This document shows, piece by piece, positions 25,888-34,705 of a stretch of DNA of 64,000 nt (positions within the stretch are counted from its first letter, which is position 1; every line of letters starts with the position of its first letter). The position numbers and the translations under genes were made by a program. This stretch comes from Spirosoma montaniterrae (GTDB taxonomy: Bacteria > Bacteroidota > Bacteroidia > Cytophagales > Spirosomataceae). The notes under the pieces are model-generated. The model made no database searches. It was not told where the DNA came from and saw only the letters and a list, made by a program, of their open reading frames with translations. Location: contig NZ_CP014263.1 of assembly GCF_001988955.1 (NCBI RefSeq), forward strand, positions 372,001-436,000, in the 5' to 3' direction.

Positions 25888-28473
25888 TTACTCCTCTCCT
25901 TCCACACTCGGTACGGTCAGCACACTACCAAAAAAGAGAGCGTTTAGGAACAACTTGTTCGTCCCGTACCAGGTTGCCCGGAAGTTGGGGTTGTCAGCGA
26001 ACAGGACCACGCGCCCGGCTCCGTCGCCACTTGCCAGAATAGCCGCCGACTTCGCCACGCGCTTCAGCGACGCCGGGTGCACGTAACCCCCGATGAGCGG
26101 TTTGTCGGTGTATTGCAGCACGGTATTATACGGGCTTTGGCTGGGTTGCAGCATCGTCTGACTGTTTTTGAAGACCGACATGCGCCGGTCTGTAAACCCA
26201 AACCCGATGGGGTGGCTCAGGTCAAGATCGGCCTGGAAGATGCTGCCGCCGAGGGCTTTGGCTCCTTCGTAGTTCGTGGCTTCGTCGTAGTTGTAGCGGA
26301 GTGAACGGCGAGTAGTGTCGGCGGCTAATAGCTTTTCTTTCGTAAGTCCCTGTTTGATAGCCCATTCGGTGGCCGTTTTGAGCGTAATCAGTGTGCCGCC
26401 ACTCTGCACCCAGGCTTTTACCTTGTCAGCAATAGTTTTATCGTTCGGATACGCGCCCGATACCATAATGAGCGATGTATAGCGGTTAAGGTTTGTGCGG
26501 GGCAGGTTGCTCAGGTCTAACTTTGTAATGGGCATACCTACGCGCTGATCGAGCAGGTGCCATATTTCGCCCGCTTCGTAGGCACTTACGCCGGGGCCTA
26601 CCAGCAACAGTGCTTCGGGCCTGCGTAGTGTACGCACAGCGTTGCTGCCCAGATCGATGCCCTGCGCACTGAACCCCGACTCAACGCCCCGCACGGCTAT
26701 GCCTACTTGCCTGCTTACGCGGCTAACCAGTCGAAACAGCGAGTCGGCAGCGAGAGTTTGCTGCTGAACGGGTATTACCAGTGTGCCGTAGCCAAACGCC
26801 CGATTTTTGTTGCCTGCCTTGACTGTGAACGGTTTAAAGCTGGTTTTCACGATGGCTCCGCCCGTTTGCAGGGCATACAGGGCGCGGTAGGCGTTGTAAT
26901 CGCTGACATCAACCAGATAGGCGTAGGGGCTGCGGTCAACGGGCGGCACAGTGGCTGTGAGCGGCCCGGTAATGGCTTTGCCAAGGGGTAGGGCAGGGGC
27001 TGCCCCTTTACTGGTAGGGGTGGTTAGTTCGGCATGGGGCAGGCCAAACGCATGAATCAGCGACCACGTAGAAGCATCATAAAAAAGACTGTCGGAATAC
27101 GTTATCTGCTTCTCAAACGCCGACCGCACCATCAGGTAATTTCGCTGATCGGTGGGCACTACGTAAGCCTGCCCTTTGCGGAACGTTCGTCCGCCCGCCG
27201 TCAGGTCGCGGTCGAGTTCATACGTGTCGATCTGGTGCCGACGTAGCAGGTTCACAAATGCGTTGGTGCGAGTCTGGTCGGCGGGGTCGCCAAAAACGTA
27301 GCCCTTAACGGTGCTTTGTTTAGCCTGGTTAGCTGCTGCCGTGAAGAAATCCCGGCGCAGTTTCAGCAGCATCGGTTTTTCAGCCATCGACGCCCGCAAT
27401 GTTGCCAAAGCCGCCGTTAACTGGTTACGAATCGTAAATGCAAATGTGATCGGCACGGTTGTGGTTTCCTGTACAAACCCCCGCGCACTCGCCTGCTCGA
27501 ACAGAAATCCGGCTCCGCCATAGAAATTAGCGTAGCTGGAGCCGTAGCCGGGGTAAAGCTTGTCGAAAGTTTCTTTGGTAAAATACAGCGACCCGATGCC
27601 ATTCATGGCCTTCGCGAAGTAGTTGCCGAAAGTTGGATAAACCGTGTCGTATAGATAGGCGGGCACCACGGGGTTGTTGCTGCTGTTCTTGCCGGGGTCG
27701 AAATAGAACGTAGCGTTGGTGCCCATCTCGTGATGGTCGACCACCACGTAGGGCATCCACTGGTGAAACCACGCTACGTGGGCCTGTGCTTCGGGATGAG
27801 CGCACAGAAACCAGTCGCGGTTGGGGTCGAACCAGTAATGATTCATGCGGCCACCGGGCCATATTTCGTTGTGTTCGCGGTCGAGCGGGTCGGCTACCGA
27901 CGATTCGCTCTTGTGCATATTGGCCCAATTGGCAAAGCGGTCGCGTCCATCGGGGTTCAGAATCGGCTCCACAAATACGAGCATTTCGCTGAGCCAGCGT
28001 TTCACTTCATCGCTTTCCGAAGCAGCTAAGTAATAGGCTGTTAGCAACGTCGATTCACCGCCAGATGGCTCATTGCCGTGTACGTTGGCGCCAATCTGGA
28101 CAACCAGCGGTACCTCGTCGCCCCCGGCGGCTGTAGCACGTTTGAGGTGATTTTGCCGGATAGTTTCACGGTTTGTGTAGTTAACGGGGCTGGTAAACAG
28201 AGCCATAATAAGTGGCCGATGTTCGTAAGTTTGGCCGATGGTTTCAACGTGCACACGGTCGGAGAGTCGGGCCAGTTCGCGGAAGTAGGCCACCATCTGA
28301 TCGTAGCGGGTCATGTGCGAACTGAGCGGGTAGCCCAAAAACTGTTCGGGCGTCGGGATGGCCGGATTTAGCGGGCCGGGGTTGTTGGCGAAAAAGTAAT
28401 TGGTTTGGGCCTGTGTCAGACAACTAACAAGGCAAAGGCTGAGAAAAAAGAGGTTGCGTAGCGATTGGCGCAT
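25888..28473 (-). CDS. Secreted M14-family zinc carboxypeptidase
   Basis: ATG 28473 gives 861 residues with a signal peptide (MRQSLRNLFFLSLCLVSCLTQAQ). The M14 core is shown by the zinc motif 'GANVHGNEPSGGE' (HxxE), NPDGRDRF, 'NHYWFDPNRDW', the third zinc His in AHPEAQAH, and VVDHHEMG. The C-terminal ~300 residues resemble a flavodoxin-like/GATase-type accessory domain (LLLVGPGVSAYEAGE, MVSGAYPND). Large Bacteroidota M14 proteins of this kind act outside the cytoplasm on peptides or muropeptides. It diverges from the small monooxygenase. Confidence 0.9.
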   Translation of the reverse strand: MRQSLRNLFFLSLCLVSCLTQAQTNYFFANNPGPLNPAIPTPEQFLGYPLSSHMTRYDQMVAYFRELARLSDRVHVETIGQTYEHRPLIMALFTSPVNYTNRETIRQNHLKRATAAGGDEVPLVVQIGANVHGNEPSGGESTLLTAYYLAASESDEVKRWLSEMLVFVEPILNPDGRDRFANWANMHKSESSVADPLDREHNEIWPGGRMNHYWFDPNRDWFLCAHPEAQAHVAWFHQWMPYVVVDHHEMGTNATFYFDPGKNSSNNPVVPAYLYDTVYPTFGNYFAKAMNGIGSLYFTKETFDKLYPGYGSSYANFYGGAGFLFEQASARGFVQETTTVPITFAFTIRNQLTAALATLRASMAEKPMLLKLRRDFFTAAANQAKQSTVKGYVFGDPADQTRTNAFVNLLRRHQIDTYELDRDLTAGGRTFRKGQAYVVPTDQRNYLMVRSAFEKQITYSDSLFYDASTWSLIHAFGLPHAELTTPTSKGAAPALPLGKAITGPLTATVPPVDRSPYAYLVDVSDYNAYRALYALQTGGAIVKTSFKPFTVKAGNKNRAFGYGTLVIPVQQQTLAADSLFRLVSRVSRQVGIAVRGVESGFSAQGIDLGSNAVRTLRRPEALLLVGPGVSAYEAGEIWHLLDQRVGMPITKLDLSNLPRTNLNRYTSLIMVSGAYPNDKTIADKVKAWVQSGGTLITLKTATEWAIKQGLTKEKLLAADTTRRSLRYNYDEATNYEGAKALGGSIFQADLDLSHPIGFGFTDRRMSVFKNSQTMLQPSQSPYNTVLQYTDKPLIGGYVHPASLKRVAKSAAILASGDGAGRVVLFADNPNFRATWYGTNKLFLNALFFGSVLTVPSVEGEE

Positions 28474-28561
28474 AGTTGACGAAAATTTTGCGGGAAATCG
28501 GAAGATAGACATTTCGCCGAAAAATCGTAAATCGTACCCCGAATTCACGTTAAAATATACT

Positions 28562-28888
28562 ATGCTCGTTCGTATTGTTCGGATGACCTTCCGGCCCGAC
28601 GCCTTGTCCGACTTTCAGGCCATCTTCGATGCCTCTAAACACCGTATTCGGACGTTTCCGGGCAATTGCCACCTGACACTGCTCCGCGACCCCAACAACC
28701 CCGCCGTGCGGATGACCTACAGTTTGTGGGTGTCTGCCGACGCGCTTGAAGCCTATCGCCAAAGTGAGTTATTTCGCACTACCTGGGCGGCCACAAAAGT
28801 CTTGTTTGCCGAGCGGGCCGTAGCATTTTCGGGAGAAGCGTTGGAAGAGGTGGAAGTAGTTACAAGAAACGTAAGTTCTCAAAATTAA
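28562..28888 (+). CDS. Antibiotic biosynthesis monooxygenase (ABM) family protein
   Basis: ATG 28562 gives 108 residues with the dimeric ferredoxin-like ABM pattern: a first strand 'MLVRIVRMTF', 'FDASKHRIRTFPGNCHLTLLRDP', 'YSLWVSADALEAYRQSELFRTTWA'. These small enzymes act on quinols or haem, or are sensors; the role here is unknown. Its stop overlaps the stop of the convergent PIN fragment by 3-4 bp. Confidence 0.8.
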   Translation: MLVRIVRMTFRPDALSDFQAIFDASKHRIRTFPGNCHLTLLRDPNNPAVRMTYSLWVSADALEAYRQSELFRTTWAATKVLFAERAVAFSGEALEEVEVVTRNVSSQN

Positions 28889-29130
28889 TAGCGTTCATTA
28901 TCACAACCAATCAAATTACTGGCTTCGGTCAAGATGTTGGGCGTAGTATATAGAGGGTGCCGAAATCTCTGTACAAAAGATTTAAGTATTGAAAAATCGT
29001 CATTAGTATATTTGCTGAGTCGTTTGTGGCTGCTGATGCGTTTTGGATCAACTGACCCAACTACCAGCAAAACAATTAGATTGGTATCAATTATCAGTCC
29101 CCGGCTATCACTAAACAGGCGTTGATTCAT
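28885..29130 (-). pseudogene. Truncated PIN-domain protein
   Basis: The 81-residue frame starts with the first PIN strand, LIIDTNLIVLLVVGSVDP (metal-binding Asp and Asn), and reaches 'YTTPNILTEASNLIG' (the Glu of the second acidic position), then stops. Full PIN domains are ~130-170 residues with further acidic residues, so the C-terminal half is missing. It overlaps the upstream partner gene by 20 bp, as toxin-antitoxin pairs do. The stop falls at the end of the convergent ABM gene, which suggests the tail was lost by deletion. Confidence 0.6.
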
Positions 29131-29395
29131 TACTAAACTCTCTTATTTTCATAGATTCAACTTCACCAGTAGTAGAGTTGATACGAAAAACCTTAAATCT
29201 TCTTTTCATTTTTGGTTGAAGGAACGCCACAGTCTGAGAGTCGTTTTCCACTGGGAAACTCAACGTAATGAGCCATACCTGCTGCTCAGGCTCGTACTCT
29301 ACTTCTTCAATAAGCTCGCCCTGAATCTCCGGATATATGTCCCGATAAAAGTTCAAGGCACTCTTTGCCGCTTCTTTTACGCCTACAATTTCCAT
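29111..29395 (-). CDS. Small protein paired with a PIN-domain fragment
   Basis: ATG 29395 gives 94 residues (MEIVGVKEAAKSALNFYRDIYP...). The upstream extension of the frame is unlike a protein and overlaps the next gene. A central 'VWLITLSFPV' strand pattern and a C-terminal 'RRFKVFRINSTTGEVESMKIRE' segment resemble peptidase-propeptide-like/PepSY-like beta modules. It lies immediately upstream of and overlaps the PIN fragment by 20 bp, so it may be the partner of the former toxin-like gene. No family is certain. Confidence 0.6.
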   Translation of the reverse strand: MEIVGVKEAAKSALNFYRDIYPEIQGELIEEVEYEPEQQVWLITLSFPVENDSQTVAFLQPKMKRRFKVFRINSTTGEVESMKIREFSNESTPV

Positions 29396-29442
29396 AAATC
29401 TGTCATTTATTCGTAAAACTAAGCAAACCTGAGCAAAAGTTC

Positions 29443-29919
29443 TCAGCGAATAGCATCGCGTACCCGGATGGTGTACCATAGCGATAGCCCGACGCAAATC
29501 AGCCGAACTCCGTTGCCAAGCATCCAGATTAAACCCTTGCGGTGCGCTTCGGTTTCGGTAAGCGTCAGTTGGCCGATAAACAAATCGAGATTCAATGAAA
29601 GTACAATCCAGGCCGTTAGCACGAGCGCGATTGTGCCCCAAATAGCCGCCCGCCCTAAGTCCCGACCTGCCTGCTGCCGGGCGGGATTAGCGGTGAAGCA
29701 GCATACAATCAGCACGATAACGGCTACTTGTGTGATGGGCACATAGTAATGATATTGAATAACTACGGTGTAATAACGGTTGTATGCTTGTAGCACGTCG
29801 AGGGGAGCCACTAACCAATTGGGCATTAAAATCACCTCTTCATACAGATTGCCGAAGAACCAGAGTGCCAGGCCAAACAGAGCGAAATTGAGCCAGCGGA
29901 GCGTTGTTTGCGTTTTCAT
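29443..29919 (-). CDS. DUF1772-like integral membrane protein
   Basis: ATG 29919 gives 158 residues with about four transmembrane helices (LNFALFGLALWFFGNLYEE; VPITQVAVIVLIVCC; AIWGTIALVLTAWIVLS; GVRLICVGLSLWYTI) and short loops. The first loop 'NLYEEVILMPNW' and the overall layout resemble DUF1772/anthrone-oxygenase-like membrane proteins. No function is established. It is the last gene of the marR-MFS-MFS-crp group and 63 bp downstream of the Crp/Fnr gene. Confidence 0.65.
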   Translation of the reverse strand: MKTQTTLRWLNFALFGLALWFFGNLYEEVILMPNWLVAPLDVLQAYNRYYTVVIQYHYYVPITQVAVIVLIVCCFTANPARQQAGRDLGRAAIWGTIALVLTAWIVLSLNLDLFIGQLTLTETEAHRKGLIWMLGNGVRLICVGLSLWYTIRVRDAIR

Positions 29920-29982
29920 GGGGGCAAAGTTCCGCTGTGGAGCGATGGCAAAAATTGCCAAAACGCAAGAAAAGATATAGCC

Positions 29983-30549
29983 TCATCGCTTTTTGCCCCG
30001 AACCCGGCTCAACGTGTGTGGCGTAATGCCCAGAAATTCGGCGATGAATTTGAGGGGAGCGTTTTGGAGTAGGATTTTCTCGCGGCTAATGCGTTCATAA
30101 CGGGCTTCTGCCGATTCGGCCTGGAACGAGACAATCGTATTAATCAGTTGAACACTAACATCTTCCCAGAGTTTGCGGCCAAACTCCTGCCAAATCGGCT
30201 TTCTACCATACAGGTATTGCATGTCGGAATGGGCAACAACAAGCAGGGTCGTATCGGCCAGGGCTTGTACCGAAAAACGGGTAGGACGCTGGTCGCGAAA
30301 GCTGGCCAAATCGCAGAACGATTGCCCATCGACAGCTAACCAGGCTGTATGCTCCTGCTCGTCGGGCGTGGTCTGGAAAACGCGCAGGGCACCGCTCTCG
30401 ATAAATACAAATTCGCCATTGATCTGCCCCGGACGGAGGTAAAATTGCCCTTTCGCCAGCGTTCGTCGGTGGGTTCGGCTGCTGACTTCGGTCCAGTCGA
30501 CATCGGTCAGCGGCACGTAGGTTTCGATAAAATCACGCCAGATTTGCAT
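29983..30549 (-). CDS. Crp/Fnr family transcriptional regulator
   Basis: From ATG 30549 the protein has 188 residues: an N-terminal cyclic-nucleotide-binding-like beta roll (GQFYLRPGQINGEFVFIESGALRVF, ASFRDQRPT) and a C-terminal helix-turn-helix seen as 'LKFIAEFLGITPHTLSRVRG'. The HTH recognition helix ends almost at the stop, typical of the short Bacteroidota members. No FNR cysteines are present. It overlaps the MFS stop by 17 bp, so it is translated from the same message and may tune this efflux operon. Confidence 0.88.
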   Translation of the reverse strand: MQIWRDFIETYVPLTDVDWTEVSSRTHRRTLAKGQFYLRPGQINGEFVFIESGALRVFQTTPDEQEHTAWLAVDGQSFCDLASFRDQRPTRFSVQALADTTLLVVAHSDMQYLYGRKPIWQEFGRKLWEDVSVQLINTIVSFQAESAEARYERISREKILLQNAPLKFIAEFLGITPHTLSRVRGKKR

Positions 30550-31783
30550 CGTCACTCGTTTTCGGTTGCTGCGTGTTCCAGGCCATCACTGCCACCATTG
30601 CCAGACAGGCCGCGAACCACGCAAACGGGAGTCGTAAATCGAGCAGCGACAACGCGCCGAACACGAGCGTAGTGCCAAAACTGGCAAGTCCCTGCAACGC
30701 CTGATTGATACCGAAGATTTCGCCCCGGTCGTCGTCGCTTGTGCGTTGCGCCATCAATCCCTCAATCAGCCCCTGAATCAGAGAGAGCGTCAGGCAATCG
30801 AGCGTAACGAGTATGTATAACCAGACTACCGACGTACCAATCAGGCCGTAAGCTGCCAGCACGGGAGCACCCAGACCGGCCAGCCAGATAATGGCCCGAC
30901 GCTGGTTGATGCGGTCGGCTGCGTAGGTGTAAAATACGTAGCTGATGACTACGCTCAGCGCACCGAAATACATGAAAAAATAGGAGATGCCCCTGGCGTC
31001 TAAGCGCAGTTCGCCGAAACTGGCGTAGGTGACGAAGTAGAAATAGTAGCCGGTACTGAACGTTAGGGCCAACTGCATCAGTACCAACTGTTTCAGCCCC
31101 GGATACTTTTGGTTCTTTGCCAGTAGCCTCATCCAGAGCGTTTGCACGTTTAGGGATTGCATCACTTCGACTTTCAGCACAGCGGTATCAACGCCGTTGC
31201 CCGATTGGCTCGGTACGTTCGCCATTGTCTCGCGTAATGTCCAGCTCAATAGCATATTCAGTGCCGACAGTATCACGGCCATCAGCACTACCACCCGCGC
31301 CTGTTCGCCATCGACCACATCGAATACGGTCAGCAGAAAACCCGCAGCCGCCGGGCCGATTACAAAACCGAGCGAGATAATGGCCCCTTCGATGCCGAGG
31401 TTTTTAAACAGTTCATCTTTGGGCGAGATGTCGGTAATGGCCGAGCGCACGGTGGCATACATGCCGTTGGTCAGGCCATCGCTCAGCCGGTTTGCCAACT
31501 GTGACCCCAGCCGAACCGGCAGCAGCAGACAATCGGCCAGAAACGTGCCAATGGCCGAAATAATAAAAATAGGCCGACGCCCGTAACTGTCCGACAATTT
31601 ACCCAGCAGAGGAGCCGAAAATAGCTGAACGCCCAAAAACAAACCCGTACCGAGGGCCAGCCAGAGTTGTGGGTAGCTATGACCTTTTACAAACTCGGGC
31701 AGTACCGGCCCAATGGCCGAGCCAACGATAACGTCGATAAAAATAATGGCGTAAATATGTAACAGTCGGCGGTCGCGGAACAT
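30533..31783 (-). CDS. MFS transporter (TCR/Tet-like), copy 1
   Basis: The 416-residue, 12-helix protein begins MFRDRRLLHIYAIIFIDV and carries MFS motif A as GKLSDSYGRRP in the first cytoplasmic loop and a motif C-like glycine-rich helix (FVIGPAAAGFLL). It resembles tetracycline/multidrug drug:H+ antiporters. It is a paralogue of the adjacent MFS gene (MFKDPRL start, same layout), evidently a tandem duplication with strong divergence. It is followed by a Crp/Fnr gene overlapping its 3' end. Confidence 0.88.
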   Translation of the reverse strand: MFRDRRLLHIYAIIFIDVIVGSAIGPVLPEFVKGHSYPQLWLALGTGLFLGVQLFSAPLLGKLSDSYGRRPIFIISAIGTFLADCLLLPVRLGSQLANRLSDGLTNGMYATVRSAITDISPKDELFKNLGIEGAIISLGFVIGPAAAGFLLTVFDVVDGEQARVVVLMAVILSALNMLLSWTLRETMANVPSQSGNGVDTAVLKVEVMQSLNVQTLWMRLLAKNQKYPGLKQLVLMQLALTFSTGYYFYFVTYASFGELRLDARGISYFFMYFGALSVVISYVFYTYAADRINQRRAIIWLAGLGAPVLAAYGLIGTSVVWLYILVTLDCLTLSLIQGLIEGLMAQRTSDDDRGEIFGINQALQGLASFGTTLVFGALSLLDLRLPFAWFAACLAMVAVMAWNTQQPKTSDDANLA

Positions 31784-31827
31784 ACAGGTGTAGGCTATGT
31801 TGTAAAGCTACGACGAATGGCCCGGTT

Positions 31828-33081
31828 TTATTCGGCTATTTCCTGTGGTTTAGCTTCGGCTTCGTGCGCGGCTTCTTCGGGCAGATGCATGACCCGGTAG
31901 GCCAGCACTCCCATTGCCAGAGCATAAAACGCAAACGGAGCGCGGGGTTCTAACGCTGTCAGGGCGGTGGTGGCTACTGCCGTAGCAAAACTTGCTACTC
32001 CGCCCAATGCCTGCGTGTTTCCAAACAAACTGCCTTGCCCGTCGCTCCTGGCTATAACCTTCGACATCAGCCCTGAAATCAGCCCCGCCAGCAAACCGAT
32101 GGTCAGTGCATCGGCAGCACCGGCAATGTATAACATAGTTACGTTGCTACCGGCAAAGGCGTAAAGAGCCATTGTGCCAATACCCGCTAAGCTAACGGCA
32201 ATCAGCAGTTTACGCTGGTTGACATGCTTGACGATAATCTGAAAAAATACCAGATTGACGGTTAGGTTCAGCAGGCTGTGGTAAATAAAAAAGTACGACG
32301 CCTGACGGGGTGTCAGACCGAGATCGCCCGTGACTAAATAGGCAATGAAATAATTGTAATAGCCCAGCGAGGCCAGCGACAGCAGTTGCAGAATATAAAT
32401 GGATTTGAACCCTTTTAACTGCTTATCGACGTCGGATAACTGATTCCAGAGTGTTATTACTTTCACGGCATTGAACGCTTTTTCTTTCAGTTCGGCCCTG
32501 TTGAGCGGCTCGGTATCTTCCTGACAGGTTTCTTTGAAAATCAGCGTCAGGCCAATGTTGATGAAGGCGAGTATCACCATCATACTAACCAATGGCTGCG
32601 GGTCGTAACGGGCCTGGGGCAGCATGATGATTAGCACACCGCCCACAGCAGGCCCGAAAACGGCACCCAACGCCGTAATACTGCCCTGAATGGCGGTTTG
32701 TTGTACTAAATCTTTCTTATCGGCAATATCGACCACCGCCGACCGCAGCACCGACGTCATGCCGTTGGTAGTGCCCTCGAAAGCCCGATTACTGAGGTAG
32801 CCCCAGGCTTTTACCGGAAACAAAAACAGCGACGCCAGCAGCGAACCTATGGCTGTACCAATCAGTACAGGCTTGCGGCCCCGCTTATCGGAAATGGCTC
32901 CCAACACAGGCGAACAAACCAATTGAAGACCCAGCAGCAGTGCGCTTCCGGCCATTACCCAAACCGTTCGGGCGGGCAGGTCCTGTGTGTATTTGTTGAA
33001 GAGTGGCCCCAACCCTCCCGTAATCACGGCGTCGATGAAGGTAATACCGTAAATTAGTGCTAATCGTGGGTCTTTGAACAT
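31828..33081 (-). CDS. MFS transporter (TCR/Tet-like), copy 2
   Basis: ATG 33081 gives 417 residues starting MFKDPRLALIYGITFIDAV, parallel to the neighbouring pump. Motif A reads GAISDKRGRKP; motif C-like sequence is 'GAVFGPAVGGVLI'. Twelve transmembrane helices are evident, with a ~35-residue charged central loop. A strong intrinsic terminator/attenuator ends about 10 bases before the start codon on the same strand, so expression may depend on readthrough or on a separate signal. It lies downstream of marR, consistent with MarR-controlled efflux. Confidence 0.88.
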   Translation of the reverse strand: MFKDPRLALIYGITFIDAVITGGLGPLFNKYTQDLPARTVWVMAGSALLLGLQLVCSPVLGAISDKRGRKPVLIGTAIGSLLASLFLFPVKAWGYLSNRAFEGTTNGMTSVLRSAVVDIADKKDLVQQTAIQGSITALGAVFGPAVGGVLIIMLPQARYDPQPLVSMMVILAFINIGLTLIFKETCQEDTEPLNRAELKEKAFNAVKVITLWNQLSDVDKQLKGFKSIYILQLLSLASLGYYNYFIAYLVTGDLGLTPRQASYFFIYHSLLNLTVNLVFFQIIVKHVNQRKLLIAVSLAGIGTMALYAFAGSNVTMLYIAGAADALTIGLLAGLISGLMSKVIARSDGQGSLFGNTQALGGVASFATAVATTALTALEPRAPFAFYALAMGVLAYRVMHLPEEAAHEAEAKPQEIAE

Positions 33082-33091
33082 AACGTTGTGC

Positions 33092-33123
33092 AAAAAACTG
33101 GCCCACCGAGTGGCGGGCCAGTT
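33092..33123 (-). terminator. Intrinsic terminator or attenuator between marR and the MFS gene
   Basis: On the minus strand AACTGGCCC (33123-33115) pairs with GGGCCAGTT (33104-33096) and is followed directly by TTTTTTG. It sits ~50 bp after the marR stop and ~11 bp before the MFS start, with no space for an independent promoter in between. Confidence 0.7.
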
Positions 33124-33172
33124 GATTAGGTAAACGCGATGTAAATTGAATTGGCTTGGCCCGTTGGATAAG

Positions 33173-33892
33173 TTAGGCCAGTTTATTGCCTACCATACGG
33201 TCATACACGTCGTCGAAATCGGCGTTTCTGCTCTGCCGGTAATGGTCGGCATGGTAGCGGTCGAGCTTATCCAGAATGTGAACCAGCAAGGCTTTTTCGC
33301 CATCGGTGAGCGAACTATAAGCCACGTCGGCCACGCGGTCCATAACCGGAAATGCCCGCTGGATACCGGCCAGACCTTGTTCTGTAATGCGCAGTCGCTT
33401 AGAACGCCGGTCGTGTTCATCCGGAAATTCTTCCACGTAACCCATAGCCATCAGCCGATTAATTACGTCGATGCCCGATGCAAATTCGGCCATCATTTCG
33501 TAGATCAGCTCACTCTTTTTAGGCGTTCCCATCTGCACCAGTACAATCAGGTACACGGGGTCATCGATGCTCCTGAAGTCGAGCGGCTGCATCGCCTTTT
33601 TCGAGTACAGATAAGCGTACTTCGCCATGCGACCAACCAGCGCACCCAGCCGGGCTTCTGGCCGAATAGCAATCAACGATTTATTCGCTTTCCCAGTCAG
33701 GCTTTCTACCCACTGCTCGTCGCGCAGGCCGTTTTCTTCCGTAACGGGGTGGTGGTGTTCTGACGGAACCACCTGTGTATGTTCAGTTAAATAGTGCAGG
33801 CAAAACCCCGCCACATCGGCCTCGGTCCGGGCTTCGCTGTAGGTTGCCCACGCATTTACAAGTTCGATAAGTCGTCTCTCTCCCTGATCCAT
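33173..33892 (-). CDS. MarR family winged-helix regulator
   Basis: The 239-residue protein is longer than typical MarR (~140-160): an N-terminal ~90-residue helical part, then the winged HTH 'MGTPKKSELIYEMMAEFASGIDVINRLMAMGYVEEFPDEHDRRSKRLRITEQG', in which DRRSKR...TEQG is the MarR wing signature. It heads the minus-strand efflux operon and diverges from the ABC efflux operon. A perfect inverted repeat at 33975-33996 in the shared intergenic space is the likely operator for both sides. Confidence 0.88.
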   Translation of the reverse strand: MDQGERRLIELVNAWATYSEARTEADVAGFCLHYLTEHTQVVPSEHHHPVTEENGLRDEQWVESLTGKANKSLIAIRPEARLGALVGRMAKYAYLYSKKAMQPLDFRSIDDPVYLIVLVQMGTPKKSELIYEMMAEFASGIDVINRLMAMGYVEEFPDEHDRRSKRLRITEQGLAGIQRAFPVMDRVADVAYSSLTDGEKALLVHILDKLDRYHADHYRQSRNADFDDVYDRMVGNKLA

Positions 33893-33974
33893 AACGCTAT
33901 GATGTCGTACTGATTACCATCTATTAAACGTGAATTCATTACGAAAATAAAATATTTTTCGTTCTACTAAAACA

Positions 33975-33996
33975 ATTACTACAAATCCGTAGTAAT
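33975..33996. promoter_or_regulatory. Candidate MarR operator
   Basis: ATTACTAC-N6-GTAGTAAT is a perfect 8-bp inverted repeat with a 6-base spacer, between divergent marR (start 33892) and the ABC efflux ATPase (start 34022). A TAATATTG word close to the -7 consensus overlaps its right end (33993-34000), so binding would block transcription of the efflux operon. Confidence 0.7.
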
Positions 33997-34021
33997 ATTG
34001 CAGTGTAAAATCATAAAAACT

Positions 34022-34705
34022 ATGATTGCGGAATTAAAATCAGCCGGTAAAGAGTACAAAACCGGCGATCAGACTATTGTGGCATTACAACCAACTACGC
34101 TGCAATTAAACGAGGGTGAGTTGCTACTCATCATCGGGCCGTCGGGGTCGGGTAAAACTACCCTTCTGTCGTTGTTGGGCTGTGTTATTTATCCAAGCTA
34201 TGGCGACTTGTGGGTCGATGGCGCACACGTTAACAAGCTGAAAGAAACGGCCTTAGCCAAACTCCGGCTCAATACCATCGGGTTTGTATTCCAGAATTTC
34301 AATTTGCTGGCTCCGCTCACTGCCGAGGAAAACGTGATGATGCCCCTGCAACTACAGGGTGTTGGCGGCTCCGAAGCCCGCGACCGCACCGAACAGGCCC
34401 TGAGAACGGTTGGCATGACCGACCGGCGCAGGAACCTGCCCAAACAACTGTCGGGCGGTCAGCAGCAGCGCATCGCCATTGCCCGCGCCTTAGTCACCAA
34501 CCCCAAACTCGTGCTCTGCGACGAACCTACGGCATCGCTCGACAAAGATTCGCTCGGTATTGTGATGCACGAACTACGCAATCTGGCCGACGGCGGCAAA
34601 TCCGTCGCCGTGGTCACGCACGACCCGCGCCTGAAGCAGTACGCCCACCGGATTGTGGAGGTGGATAATGGAATGGTAAAAGAAGTGTCAACTTTTAACG
34701 AATAA
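34022..34705 (+). CDS. ABC transporter ATP-binding protein (MacB/LolD-like)
   Basis: ATG 34022 gives 227 residues. All nucleotide-binding motifs are present: Walker A GPSGSGKTTLL, Q-loop FQNFNLL, signature LSGGQQQRIAIARAL, Walker B LVLCDEPTASLD and H-loop VVTHD. It is of the LolD/MacB class that powers mechanotransmission rather than transport through the membrane. Its TAA overlaps the next ATG (TAATG). With the HlyD adaptor, FtsX permease and TolC gene it forms a tripartite efflux pump, probably repressed by the divergent MarR. Confidence 0.92.
   Translation: MIAELKSAGKEYKTGDQTIVALQPTTLQLNEGELLLIIGPSGSGKTTLLSLLGCVIYPSYGDLWVDGAHVNKLKETALAKLRLNTIGFVFQNFNLLAPLTAEENVMMPLQLQGVGGSEARDRTEQALRTVGMTDRRRNLPKQLSGGQQQRIAIARALVTNPKLVLCDEPTASLDKDSLGIVMHELRNLADGGKSVAVVTHDPRLKQYAHRIVEVDNGMVKEVSTFNE

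Noticed and set aside
33146..33763. 205-residue plus-strand frame opposite marR
   Set aside because: Shadow of the MarR gene on the other strand; the winged-helix signature supports the minus strand.
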